Of a stretch of 64,000 bases of DNA, positions 32,993 to 41,904 are shown piece after piece. Made by a program: the position numbers and the translations under genes. Position 1 is the stretch's first letter. Each line of letters opens with the position of its first letter. Below the pieces are notes generated by a model. That model was not told the origin of the DNA and made no database searches. It worked only from the letters and a program-made list of their open reading frames with translations. The DNA is from Cryobacterium arcticum (GTDB lineage: Bacteria > Actinomycetota > Actinomycetes > Actinomycetales > Microbacteriaceae). Where the stretch lies: NCBI RefSeq assembly GCF_001679725.1, contig NZ_CP016282.1:3410001-3474000 (forward strand), written 5' to 3'.

Positions 32993-34588
32993 ATGAATCG
33001 AATACCCACCCGCCGTCGTATGGGTCGTCTCGCTGCCGCAGTAGCTGGCACCGTCGTGACCGCCATCGTGTTAGCCGGCTGCGGAGCATCCACCCCCGAT
33101 CCTAGCGAGGACAACGCCTCAGCCGAGGTCGATCCGAACGGCATCATCGAAGCCGGAATCTCGTATTCCCTGAACGGTAGTTTCGACCCGATGATCGCCT
33201 CAGGCGCAGTGACGGTCGCCGCCAACTGGCACATCTTCGAGGGGCTCGTCGATCTGGACCCCGTCACCAAAGAGCCCTACGCGGCGCTCGCTGCGGATCT
33301 CCCGACGAAGGTCGACGACACCACTTTCGAGATCGACCTCCGAAAAGGCGCAACCTTCCAGAACGGCGAACCCGTGACACCGGAAGATGTCGTGTACAGC
33401 TACGAGCGGGTCCTCAACCCGGACAGCGGATCGCTGTTCACGACGTACATCGACTTCATCAACTCGGTCACCGCGGTCGATGAAGACACCGTTCGAATCA
33501 CCACCGACTACCCGTTCTCGCTGATCAATGAACGCCTCGGCATCGTCAAAATCGTTCCGAAGGCTGTCGTCGAGGCAGACCCCGAAGGATTCGGCGCCAA
33601 CCCGATCGGCTCCGGACCGTACTCGCTGGTCTCCGCGGTTCCCGAGGACAAGATGGTCTTCGAACGCTACGACGACTACAACGGCCCGCGTCCTGCGCTC
33701 GCGGCCGGCATGAACTGGAACCTCCTGGCTGACGCGGCCGCTCGCGTGACGGCCATGTCCTCCGGCACCATTCAGGCCATGGAAGACGTTCCGTACATCG
33801 ATGTCGACCAGCTCGCCTCATCGGCCGATGTCGACAGCGTCCAATCGTTCGGACTCCTGTTCATGATGTTCAACACGGATGCGGCTCCGTTCGACGACCC
33901 TCGCGTGCGCCAGGCGTTCTTCTACGCGCTCGACATGGACAAGATCATCGAAACCGGCATGCTCGGCAACGCGACCGCGGCCACATCCTTCCTTCCCGAG
34001 GACTACACGAACTACCACGAGGCGTCCACGGTCTACACCTATGACCCCGACAAGGCCGAAGAACTGCTCGACGAGGCCGGCGCGTCCGACCTCTCGATCA
34101 CACTCCTCACCACCGACACGGGCTGGGTGAAAGAAGTCGCTCCGCTGATCAAGGAGTCCCTGGACGCCATCGGAGTCGACGTGACCCTGGACATCGGCCA
34201 GTCGGCTGCTGCGTACGCCAAGGTCGATTCCGGGGACTACACCGTCATGGTCGCCCCGGGCGACCCGTCAGTATTCGGCAACGACCCGGACCTCCTCATG
34301 AACTGGTGGTACGGCGACAACGTCTGGTCAAACACCCGCACCAACTGGGCGGACACGGAGGAGTACGCCCAACTGCGCGGTCTGCTCGACACTGCAGTGC
34401 AGGAGGACGGCAGCGCACAGCAGGAGACCTGGAACGAAGCATTCGATCTGATCTCCGAACAGGCTGTGCTGTACCCGCTCTTCCACCGCAAGCTCCCCAC
34501 CGCGTGGAGCGGGCAGGAACTGACCGGTTTCCAGCCCGTCCCCACCACAGGGCTCTCCTTCCTCGACGTGGGCGTCGCCGCAAACTAA
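32993..34588 (+). CDS. ABC transporter substrate-binding lipoprotein (SBP_bac_5), probable sialic-acid binding
   Basis: The product is 531 residues. A lipoprotein signal ends in LAGC with Cys30 as the lipidated residue. The rest is a DppA/OppA-type binding protein (YSLNGSFDPMIASGAV, HIFEGLVDLDP, DLRKGATFQNGEPVTPEDVVYSYERV, FMMFNTDAAPFDDPRVRQAFFYALD). Peptide-family ABC systems import sialic acid in Haemophilus ducreyi (SatABCD) and bifidobacteria, and this one heads a nan operon. GGAG lies 6 bases before the ATG. A strong hairpin follows before the permease gene. Confidence 0.87.
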   Translation: MNRIPTRRRMGRLAAAVAGTVVTAIVLAGCGASTPDPSEDNASAEVDPNGIIEAGISYSLNGSFDPMIASGAVTVAANWHIFEGLVDLDPVTKEPYAALAADLPTKVDDTTFEIDLRKGATFQNGEPVTPEDVVYSYERVLNPDSGSLFTTYIDFINSVTAVDEDTVRITTDYPFSLINERLGIVKIVPKAVVEADPEGFGANPIGSGPYSLVSAVPEDKMVFERYDDYNGPRPALAAGMNWNLLADAAARVTAMSSGTIQAMEDVPYIDVDQLASSADVDSVQSFGLLFMMFNTDAAPFDDPRVRQAFFYALDMDKIIETGMLGNATAATSFLPEDYTNYHEASTVYTYDPDKAEELLDEAGASDLSITLLTTDTGWVKEVAPLIKESLDAIGVDVTLDIGQSAAAYAKVDSGDYTVMVAPGDPSVFGNDPDLLMNWWYGDNVWSNTRTNWADTEEYAQLRGLLDTAVQEDGSAQQETWNEAFDLISEQAVLYPLFHRKLPTAWSGQELTGFQPVPTTGLSFLDVGVAAN

Positions 34589-34614
34589 CCGTCGTCCGTC
34601 GCCCACCCGCCCAA

Positions 34615-34648
34615 GGGGGGAAGTGCGCACCTGCGCGCACCTCCCCCC
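34615..34648 (+). terminator. Intercistronic stem-loop between SBP and permease genes
   Basis: GGGGGGAAGTGCGC (34615-34628) pairs with GCGCACCTCCCCCC (34635-34648), 13 of 14 pairs, around a 6-base loop. No T-run follows. Such hairpins after binding-protein genes commonly protect the upstream mRNA and lower permease expression. Confidence 0.7.
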
Positions 34649-34675
34649 GCCCCCACTCTTAGGAAGGAGCGGTCC

Positions 34676-35632
34676 GTGTCCAACACCCTCCGCCTCATCG
34701 GCCGTCGGCTCCTGCAGCTGCCGATCATGATCCTGGGCATCACATTCCTGGTTTTCTTCGTGATGTCTTTTTCCCCCGTCGACCCGGCACGCACCGCACT
34801 CGGCGAAACCGCGTCCCCGGATGCCCTGGAGTCGTACCGAGATGCGCAAGGCCTCAATGACCCACTGCTCGTGCGGTATGGCGACTTCCTCGCCGGTCTG
34901 CTGCGCGGCGACCTGGGCACCTACTCCGCTCGGAGCCTCCCCGTCAGCGAAGAAGTCGCCCGGGCCTTTCCCATCACACTCTCCCTCACCTTCCTCGGTC
35001 TGGTGATCGCTGTCGTCCTCGCCCTGGCGCTCGGAGTCCTCGCAGCCGTCTACCGCGATCGGTGGCCAGACAAGATCATCCGCATCGTGGGTGTCGCGTC
35101 ACTGTCCACGCCGTCCTTCTGGCTCGCCATCCTCCTCATCCAGCTCTTCACCCTGCAGCTGTCGATCCTTCCCGCCTCAGGCAGGCTTCCGGACTTCAGC
35201 TCGGATCCGGTCGGTTGGTTGGCCCGGATGGCTCTGCCGGCGGTCGCGCTTGCCATTCCCGTGACAGGTCAGCTATCACGAGTCATCCGCACCTCCACGG
35301 TGGAGGAACTCGACCGGGACTACGTGCGGACCGCGCTCGGCGCCGGTATCCCCCGACACATCGTGGTCGCCCGGAACGTGCTGCGGAATGCTCTGATCAC
35401 CCCGGTCACGGTGCTCGGACTTCGCGTGGGATATCTCATCGGCGGCGCCGTGGTGATCGAGGTCATCTTCGCCATCCCGGGAATGGGAACGCTGATCCTC
35501 AACGGCGTGACCAACAACGAACCCAATCTCGTGCAGGGGGTCACCCTCGCGGTCGCCCTGGCCTTCGTCGTGATCAACATCATCGTTGATCTCCTGTACG
35601 TGCTGATCAACCCAAGAATTAGGGCGGTTTGA
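34676..35632 (+). CDS. ABC transporter permease (DppB type)
   Basis: The product is 318 residues with about six membrane helices. RLLQLPIMILGITFLVFFVMSFSPVDPA at the start and the EAA-like loop EELDRDYVRTALGAGIPRHIVVARNVLRNALITPVTVLGLRVGYLIGGAVVIEVIFAIPGMGTL identify a DppB/OppB permease. GTG 34676 has AAGGAG upstream. It pairs with the permease half of the next gene to form the membrane channel for the likely sialic-acid importer. Confidence 0.9.
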   Translation: MSNTLRLIGRRLLQLPIMILGITFLVFFVMSFSPVDPARTALGETASPDALESYRDAQGLNDPLLVRYGDFLAGLLRGDLGTYSARSLPVSEEVARAFPITLSLTFLGLVIAVVLALALGVLAAVYRDRWPDKIIRIVGVASLSTPSFWLAILLIQLFTLQLSILPASGRLPDFSSDPVGWLARMALPAVALAIPVTGQLSRVIRTSTVEELDRDYVRTALGAGIPRHIVVARNVLRNALITPVTVLGLRVGYLIGGAVVIEVIFAIPGMGTLILNGVTNNEPNLVQGVTLAVALAFVVINIIVDLLYVLINPRIRAV

Positions 35633-35636
35633 GACC

Positions 35637-37700
35637 ATGCGACGCACACTAGCCGAACGACTTTCGGTACCGGGCCTGCGCCTTGCCGGCCTGTCCATCG
35701 GGTCAAGAATCTGTCTGGCAATCATCACTGTGATCGCCCTTTCCGCGGTCTTCGCACCGCTGGTGGCCCCATTCGACCCCCTAGCATCCGGCCCGCCGGT
35801 GCAGGCGCCCAGCGCTGAACACTGGTTCGGCACGGACCGGCAGGGGCGCGACATCTTCTCGCGGCTCCTCTACGGCGGCCGGTACTCACTGGCGATCGGC
35901 CTCGGCGCGACGCTGAGCGCCCTCGCGGTGGCATCGGTACTCGGCGCAATCGCCGCCACGGCATCCAAGTGGATCGCCGAGACCCTGATGCGCGTGATGG
36001 ACGTCGTCATGTCATTTCCCGGAATCGCTTTGGCGGCCGTTTTCGTTGCGGTGTTTGGCAAGTCACTACCGGTCCTGATCTTCACCATCGCCTTTCTCTA
36101 CGTCCCCCAGCTGACCCGAATCGTGCGCGCCAACATCCTCGACCAGTACGGCGACGACTACGTCGCTGCCGTACGGGTCATGGGTGCATCAACACCACGG
36201 ATCATCGTCAAGCACGTCGCCCGCAACACAATGGCACCGGTACTGGTTTTCGCCACGGTTCTCGTCGCCGACGCGATCGTCTTCGAAGCGTCCCTGTCAT
36301 TCCTTCAGGCCGGCGTCCCCGACCCTGAGCCCTCCTGGGGCAATGTGATCGCGTCTGGTCGGAATCTCCTGATGAGCGGTGCGTGGTGGGCGACGTTCTT
36401 CCCCGGCCTGCTCATCATGCTCTCGGTGCTGTGCCTGAACATCCTCTCCGAGGGGATGACCGATGCCATGCTCACCCAGAAGACGCGGAAGATCACCACC
36501 AAAGCGGCCGCGACCGACGAGGCGACGAGCACGCTCGAAGCCGGCCAGTCGGAAGGCGCAGCCTCGGGGGCCGGACTCACCGGGGACACCAGGTCCGACG
36601 GCGCCGAGGTGCCCATCGTGACGGTCGCCATACCCACGTTGGAAGCCACCACGGCAGCCGTCCCACTGGAAGAGCGGCTCACCGCCCTCCGTGACATCGA
36701 GCTCGGGCGCTCGGACCGGTTGCAGTTCACCACCGACGTGCCGCCGCTGCTCGAGGTCAGGAACCTGTCGATCTCCTTCCCGCGCCACGGTGACGTCAGT
36801 GTCGTTGACAACGTCAACTTCACGGTGCGCCCAGGCGAGACCATGGCGTTGGTCGGCGAGTCCGGGTGCGGCAAGTCGATCACCTCCCTCGCCATCATGG
36901 GTTTGCTCGACCCGCGGGCGAAGATAACCGGCCAGATCCTCTTCGACGGCAAGGACCTTCTGCAGATGGCGCCCAAGGAGCGCAACGCGCTCCGTGGTCA
37001 CGACATCGCGATGATCTACCAGGATGCTCTGAGCTCGCTCAATCCCGCCATGCTGATCCGTTCGCAGATGAAGCAACTGACCTCGCGAGGCGGCACCCGC
37101 AGCGCGGAGGAGCTTTTGCACCTGGTCGGCCTCGAGCCGAAACGCACTCTGGCGTCGTATCCGCACGAGTTGTCCGGTGGGCAGCGCCAGCGAGTGCTCA
37201 TCGCCATGGCCCTCACCCGGAACCCACGGCTGGTCATCGCGGACGAGCCGACAACGGCTCTGGATGTGACAGTTCAGGCTCAGGTCGTCGATCTGCTCAA
37301 CTCGCTCCGCGAGGAACTCGGATTCGCCATGGTGTTCGTCTCCCACGACCTCGCCTTGGTCGCCGAACTCGCGCACCGCATCACCGTGATGTACGCGGGC
37401 CAGGTTGTGGAGCAAGCGACGACCCGGGAGCTGCTCACCCAGCCGCTGCACGAATACACTCGCGGGCTGCTCGGCGCTGTGCTCTCGATCGAATCCGGTT
37501 CCGATCGCCTCCACCAGGTCCCCGGGACTGTACCGTCGCCGCGAGACTTTCCGGCCGGCGACCGTTTCGCGCCACGATCGTCCACCCCGGAACGGGGCCG
37601 CGGGGTCGCCCCCGTGCGCCGCCGTCTCGACGGGACGGATCACTACTACGCCGCGCATCCCGAGGACGCGCCGATCCTGCCACTAGGAGGCACCCGATGA
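35637..37700 (+). CDS. ABC transporter permease-ATPase fusion (DppC-DppD)
   Basis: The product is 687 residues. The first ~285 are a DppC permease (HWFGTDRQGRDIFSRLLYGGRYSL, MDVVMSFPGIALAAVFV, QYGDDYVAAVRVMGASTPRIIVKHV). A low-complexity Thr/Ala/Glu linker (~285-370) joins it to a DppD ATPase with Walker A GESGCGKS, Q-loop YQDALSSLNP, signature LSGGQRQR, Walker B LVIADEPTTALD and switch His VSHD. The polar tail after ~600 includes the usual oligopeptide-ATPase C-terminal extension. It starts 4 bases after dppB and overlaps the next ATPase gene by four bases. Confidence 0.9.
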   Translation: MRRTLAERLSVPGLRLAGLSIGSRICLAIITVIALSAVFAPLVAPFDPLASGPPVQAPSAEHWFGTDRQGRDIFSRLLYGGRYSLAIGLGATLSALAVASVLGAIAATASKWIAETLMRVMDVVMSFPGIALAAVFVAVFGKSLPVLIFTIAFLYVPQLTRIVRANILDQYGDDYVAAVRVMGASTPRIIVKHVARNTMAPVLVFATVLVADAIVFEASLSFLQAGVPDPEPSWGNVIASGRNLLMSGAWWATFFPGLLIMLSVLCLNILSEGMTDAMLTQKTRKITTKAAATDEATSTLEAGQSEGAASGAGLTGDTRSDGAEVPIVTVAIPTLEATTAAVPLEERLTALRDIELGRSDRLQFTTDVPPLLEVRNLSISFPRHGDVSVVDNVNFTVRPGETMALVGESGCGKSITSLAIMGLLDPRAKITGQILFDGKDLLQMAPKERNALRGHDIAMIYQDALSSLNPAMLIRSQMKQLTSRGGTRSAEELLHLVGLEPKRTLASYPHELSGGQRQRVLIAMALTRNPRLVIADEPTTALDVTVQAQVVDLLNSLREELGFAMVFVSHDLALVAELAHRITVMYAGQVVEQATTRELLTQPLHEYTRGLLGAVLSIESGSDRLHQVPGTVPSPRDFPAGDRFAPRSSTPERGRGVAPVRRRLDGTDHYYAAHPEDAPILPLGGTR

Positions 37701-38503
37701 GTCAACCCATCATCGAGCTTCAGGACGTACACGTACGGTTCAAGACCCGCACGTCCGGACTGTTCACCAAGAGCTATATTGATGCGCTCGCGGGTGTCTC
37801 ACTCACGGTGAGGCGGGGACAGACCCTCGGCATCGTCGGGGAATCCGGCTCGGGAAAGTCCACCGCCGCGAAAGTCCTCGTGGGTCTGCAGCAGCCGACG
37901 GCGGGTCAGGTGGTGTTCGCCGGCGAAGCCGTCTCCTCGTTCACTCCCGGTGTGCGCCGACGCCTCGGCAGCATCCTGTCGGTCGTCTTTCAGGACCCGG
38001 CGACCGCCCTGAACGCCCGGATGACGGTGCGAGATGCGCTGCTGGATCCGATGCAGGTGCACCACGTCGGCGAGCCCTCGCACCGCGAACGCAGAGTGAA
38101 GGAGCTCATCGGCCTGGTCGGCCTCCCGACATCGGCCTTGGACGCGTTCCCCGCCCAACTCTCCGGTGGTCAGCGTCAACGCGTCGCAATCGCGCGAGCG
38201 CTGGCTCTCAACCCGCAGGTGATCGTCGCGGACGAGCCCACCTCGGCCCTCGATGTCTCGGTGAGAGCGCAGATCCTGAACCTGCTCACCGATCTCAAGA
38301 ACGAACTGAACCTCGGCATGGTCTTCATCTCCCACGACATCCAGACCGTGCGCTACCTCTCCGACGAGATCGCTGTAATGAACAAGGGCCGTGTTGTCGA
38401 GTTCGGGGACGCTGCCCGCGTCTTCAACGACCCCGCTGATCCCTACACACGCAGCCTCCTCGGAGCCGCGCCTTCCCTGCTCAACCCGCATACACCCGCC
38501 TGA
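37697..38503 (+). CDS. ABC transporter ATP-binding protein (DppF type)
   Basis: The product is 268 residues. Walker A GESGSGKST, Q-loop VFQDPATALNARMTV, signature LSGGQRQR, Walker B VIVADEPTSALD and ISHD are all present. It is the second ATPase of the importer, paired with the fused ATPase before it. ATG 37697 overlaps the previous stop (ATGA) and follows AGGAGG. The C-terminal oligopeptide/dipeptide extension is short. Confidence 0.91.
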   Translation: MSQPIIELQDVHVRFKTRTSGLFTKSYIDALAGVSLTVRRGQTLGIVGESGSGKSTAAKVLVGLQQPTAGQVVFAGEAVSSFTPGVRRRLGSILSVVFQDPATALNARMTVRDALLDPMQVHHVGEPSHRERRVKELIGLVGLPTSALDAFPAQLSGGQRQRVAIARALALNPQVIVADEPTSALDVSVRAQILNLLTDLKNELNLGMVFISHDIQTVRYLSDEIAVMNKGRVVEFGDAARVFNDPADPYTRSLLGAAPSLLNPHTPA

Positions 38504-38529
38504 CCCATCAACCTCAATTGGACGTACAG

Positions 38530-39474
38530 ATGACTTCCCTCGCCACTCCCTCCACCATCCGTTTCGCCGGCATCATCCCCCCGGTCGCGACTCCTCTCCA
38601 TCCGGACGGGACTATCGACCACGCGTCCCTCGCCCGCCTCGTCGACTACCTCATCGGCGCCGGTTGCGCTGGCCTCTTCGCGCTGGGTTCCACCGGCGAG
38701 ACCGCGTACTTCACCAATGCACAACGAGTGGAGATCGCCCGCACCATCGTCAACACCACGGCAGGGCGCGTGCCGATCATCGCCGGGGCCATAGAACTGA
38801 CGGCCGTGCGCGTGATCGAGGTCGCCCGCCAGCTCATCAAGGTCGGGGTCGATGCGATCGTCACCACCGCGCCGCTGTACACGTTGAATTCGACTGCCGA
38901 GGTCGCCGCACATTTCCGCACCATCGCGGCCGCCATCGACGCGCCGCTGTGGGCGTACGACGTTCCCGTGCGCGTCCATTCGAAACTCAACCTGGACCTC
39001 CTCATGGAGCTGGCCACTGAGGGAGTTCTGCACGGCGTGAAGGACTCATCCGGCGATGACGTCGGGTTCCGTCGCCTCCTGGCTGCGAATGAGGCCGCCG
39101 GGCATCCGCTGCAGGTTCTTACCGGGCACGAAATGGTCGTCGATGCGATGCTTCTTGCCGGTGCCGACGGCGTGGTCCCCGGCTTCGCGAACGTCGAGGC
39201 CGAGGGATACGTGCGTTTGTGGGAGGCCGCCGCTCTCGGAGACTGGGACACCACGCGGGCAGAGCAGGTCCGCATCAACCGCCTGTTCGAGGTCGTCTTT
39301 CAGCCCTCGGGCCTGTCCGGCGACGCGACAGGCGTCGGCGCGTTCAAGGCAGCGATGCTCGCACGCGGTCTGATCGACCACGCCACCGTGGCGACCGGTG
39401 TCGAAGCTCTTGACGACGCCGCTGTGACGAAGATCCGCGCGATCCTCGCGGACCACGACCTGTTGCCGGTGTGA
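38530..39474 (+). CDS. nanA: Dihydrodipicolinate synthase/N-acetylneuraminate lyase family protein, probable sialic-acid lyase
   Basis: The product is 314 residues, a (beta/alpha)8 class I lyase. GSTGETAYFT is the alpha-keto-acid carboxylate loop and GVKDSSGDD carries the Schiff-base Lys. The usual YNxP motif reads YDVP here (LWAYDVPVRVHSKLNLDLL). Operon context argues for N-acetylneuraminate lyase, giving ManNAc and pyruvate. A TTG at 38518 is in frame, but ATG 38530 with GGA upstream is chosen. The stop overlaps the nanK start by one base. Confidence 0.8.
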   Translation: MTSLATPSTIRFAGIIPPVATPLHPDGTIDHASLARLVDYLIGAGCAGLFALGSTGETAYFTNAQRVEIARTIVNTTAGRVPIIAGAIELTAVRVIEVARQLIKVGVDAIVTTAPLYTLNSTAEVAAHFRTIAAAIDAPLWAYDVPVRVHSKLNLDLLMELATEGVLHGVKDSSGDDVGFRRLLAANEAAGHPLQVLTGHEMVVDAMLLAGADGVVPGFANVEAEGYVRLWEAAALGDWDTTRAEQVRINRLFEVVFQPSGLSGDATGVGAFKAAMLARGLIDHATVATGVEALDDAAVTKIRAILADHDLLPV

Positions 39475-40424
39475 TGAACGACGTCATGCTCGCCGTCGAC
39501 ATCGGAGGCACGAAAACGGCCGTCGCCCTCGTCGACTCTGAGGACGTCATCCTCAGCCGGGCCACACGGCCGACACCGGGATCGGCAGGACCAGGTGCCG
39601 TCGTCAGCACCGTTGTGAACCTGGCCACCGAGCTGCTCGACCGTATGCCCCAAGCGATTCTCCGTGGTGTCGGCATCGGTACCGCCGGAGTCGTCGACGT
39701 GCGGTCGGGATCGATCGTGTCCTCGACCGACACTCTTGCCGGCTGGGCCGGCACCCCGCTCGCCGACGCTGTGCGCAGGGGCATGGGCACCCGACTCCCG
39801 GTCGACGCGATTGTGCATGTGCAGAACGACGTCGACGCGCACGCCGCCGGCGAGATTCGCCACGGCGCAGCACTCGGCGCCGACAGTGTGCTGGTCGTTG
39901 CGGTCGGCACCGGTGTCGGCGCCGGCGTGATCCTCGGCGGTCGCGCGCTCCGGGGGGCGCGCCACGTCGCCGGAGAGATTGCGCACGTCCCCACTCCCGG
40001 CGCCGAACACCTCACGTGCACGTGCGGGCGGTCCGGTCATCTCGAAGCGATCGGGTCAGGTCTGGGCCTGTACCGGCACTACCTCTGGCTCGGCGGAGAT
40101 CCCGCCGAAACGGATGCGCGGGGTGTGGCCGGCCGGGCCGCAACCGGGGATGTTCTCGCAGCCCGCGCCGTGCGCGATTCCGCTGCGGCCGTCGGACGTG
40201 CGATCGCAGCGGTGGTGACCGTGCTCGATCCCGAGCGCGTGGTCATCACCGGCAGTGTGCCCACGATCGGCGACGCCTGGTGGAGTGCCATGGACGCCGC
40301 GTTCCGCGCCGAAGTGATCGACGCGCTCCAAGGGGTGCCGCTCCTCGCCGGCACCCTCGGCGGCGACGCTCCGCTGCGCGGAGCTGCTGCATCCGCGTGG
40401 TCCGCGCTGAGGGGAAAGTCGTGA
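39474..40424 (+). CDS. nanK: ROK-family kinase, probable N-acetylmannosamine kinase
   Basis: The product is 316 residues. It has the ATP motif AVDIGGTKTAVALVD, VGIGTAGVVDV, HVQNDVDAHAAGEIRHGAAL (catalytic Asp region), VAVGTGVGAGVI, and the ROK zinc motif ending HLTCTCGRSGHLEAIGSG. The third Cys of the usual CxCGxxGC is His. The position between nanA and nanE points to ManNAc phosphorylation. ATG 39474 shares one base with the nanA stop; a GTG one codon earlier is possible. Confidence 0.85.
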   Translation: MNDVMLAVDIGGTKTAVALVDSEDVILSRATRPTPGSAGPGAVVSTVVNLATELLDRMPQAILRGVGIGTAGVVDVRSGSIVSSTDTLAGWAGTPLADAVRRGMGTRLPVDAIVHVQNDVDAHAAGEIRHGAALGADSVLVVAVGTGVGAGVILGGRALRGARHVAGEIAHVPTPGAEHLTCTCGRSGHLEAIGSGLGLYRHYLWLGGDPAETDARGVAGRAATGDVLAARAVRDSAAAVGRAIAAVVTVLDPERVVITGSVPTIGDAWWSAMDAAFRAEVIDALQGVPLLAGTLGGDAPLRGAAASAWSALRGKS

Positions 40425-41125
40425 CGACGCGTGCCGAGAGCATTCTCGGCCTCCTCACCGGTGGCCTGATCGTCTCCTGCCAGGCCTACCCGGGCGAGCC
40501 TATGCGCGACCCCAACACGATGGCACAGATCGCCCGCGCGGCCGTGCTCGGCGGTGCCGTCTGCGTGCGGCTGCAGGGCATCGCCGACATCCGGGCTGCC
40601 GCCGACCTCACCGTTCCGATCGTCGGGCTCGTCAAGGACGGTGGCTCCGGCGTCTTCATCACCCCGACGCTCGAGCATGCCCGTGCCGTCGCGGACGCCG
40701 GGGCGAGCATCGTCGCGATCGACGGCACACGTCGGCCCCGCCCTGACGGGCTCACGCTGGCCCAAACCGTCGCGGGGCTGCGGACAACACATCCGGACGT
40801 CCTCGTGATGGCCGATTGCGGTTCCCTCGACGACGCGATCGCAGCCGAGCAAGCGGGCGCAGACATCCTCGGCACGACCCTCTCCGGCTACACCGGGGAG
40901 CGCAATAAGACATCAGGACCCGACCTTGATCTCATCCGGAGCATCGCCGCGCGTTGCGTCCAGCCTGTCGTCGCGGAGGGGCGAATCCATACACCGGCCG
41001 ACGCCGAAGCGGCACGTCGAGCGGGCGCCCATGCCGTGTGCGTGGGTACCGCGATCACGCATCCAACCACGATCACGTCATGGTTCGTCGAAGCATTGGC
41101 GACCACGTCAGGGAGAGTCAGCTAG
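40421..41125 (+). CDS. nanE: N-acetylmannosamine-6-phosphate 2-epimerase
   Basis: The product is 234 residues, a TIM barrel. GGLIVSCQAYPGEPMRDPNTMAQIARAAVLGGAVCVRLQGIADI, PIVGLVKD (catalytic Lys), IVAIDGTRRPRPDG, VMADCGSLDDAI, GTTLSGYT and VVAEGRIHTPADAEAARRAGAHAVCVGTAITHP are NanE signatures. It converts ManNAc-6-P to GlcNAc-6-P. GTG 40421 overlaps the nanK stop by four bases (GTGA), with GAGGGGAA upstream. Confidence 0.93.
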   Translation: MTTRAESILGLLTGGLIVSCQAYPGEPMRDPNTMAQIARAAVLGGAVCVRLQGIADIRAAADLTVPIVGLVKDGGSGVFITPTLEHARAVADAGASIVAIDGTRRPRPDGLTLAQTVAGLRTTHPDVLVMADCGSLDDAIAAEQAGADILGTTLSGYTGERNKTSGPDLDLIRSIAARCVQPVVAEGRIHTPADAEAARRAGAHAVCVGTAITHPTTITSWFVEALATTSGRVS

Positions 41126-41904
41126 TGGAAGTAATCATTGTCCGGGAAGACCGGATCGGCGACCTCGTTGCCGACGAAATCGCGGCGCTGATGGCACGCA
41201 AGCCTGACGCAGTCTTGGGGCTCGCCACCGGGTCAAGCCCCCTGCGCACCTACGACGCTGTGGCCGACCGGGTCGCCGAGGGCACGATCTCACTGGCCCG
41301 GGCCCGTGCGTTCACGTTGGATGAATACGTGGGCCTGGCTGAGGGGCACCCCTGCTCCTACCGCACGGTGATCGAGCAGGACTTCGTCTCCCGAGTCGAT
41401 CTGCCCACAGACGCCGTGCAGGGCCCGAACGGCGGCGCAGCCGATCTGGCTGCCGCCTGCGCCTCCTTCGAGAGCGCGATGCGGGAGGCGGGCGGTGTCG
41501 ACCTGCAAATTCTGGGGATCGGCACCGACGGTCATATCGCCTTCAACGAGCCTGCCTCGTCGTTCGCTTCGCGCACGCGGGTGAAGACCCTCACAGACCA
41601 AACTCGCCTCGACAACGCGCGGTTCTTCGACGGCAACGTCGATGCGGTTCCCGTGCACTGCCTCACCCAGGGGCTCGGAACGATCATGGAAGCCCGTCAC
41701 GTCGTGCTGGTCGCCACGGGCGCCGGAAAGGCTGAAGCGGTGCGACAGCTCGTCGAGGGCGCGGTGTCGGCGCTCTGGCCGGCCACAATCCTCCAGCACC
41801 ACCCGCATGTCACCGTGTTCGTCGACGACGCGGCGGCCGCGCAGCTGGAACTGGCGGACTACTACCGCTCCACGTACGCTCATCGAGACAGTGTGATCCG
41901 ATGA
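41125..41904 (+). CDS. nagB: Glucosamine-6-phosphate deaminase (copy 2)
   Basis: The product is 259 residues. GLATGSSPL, FTLDEYVGLAEGHP (catalytic Asp) and GIGTDGHIAFNEPASSFASRTRVKTLT, with intact Asp, His and Glu, mark an active NagB. It makes fructose-6-phosphate from GlcN-6-P at the end of sialic-acid breakdown. GTG 41125 shares one base with the nanE stop (TAGTG). It is clearly a paralog of the gene at 24507, which has Ser in place of the loop Asp. Confidence 0.93.
   Translation: MEVIIVREDRIGDLVADEIAALMARKPDAVLGLATGSSPLRTYDAVADRVAEGTISLARARAFTLDEYVGLAEGHPCSYRTVIEQDFVSRVDLPTDAVQGPNGGAADLAAACASFESAMREAGGVDLQILGIGTDGHIAFNEPASSFASRTRVKTLTDQTRLDNARFFDGNVDAVPVHCLTQGLGTIMEARHVVLVATGAGKAEAVRQLVEGAVSALWPATILQHHPHVTVFVDDAAAAQLELADYYRSTYAHRDSVIR

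Noticed and set aside
40016..41125. Apparent 369-residue extended NanE
   Set aside because: The extra N-terminus is an Arg-rich shadow of nanK. GTG 40421 with a ribosome site is the natural start.
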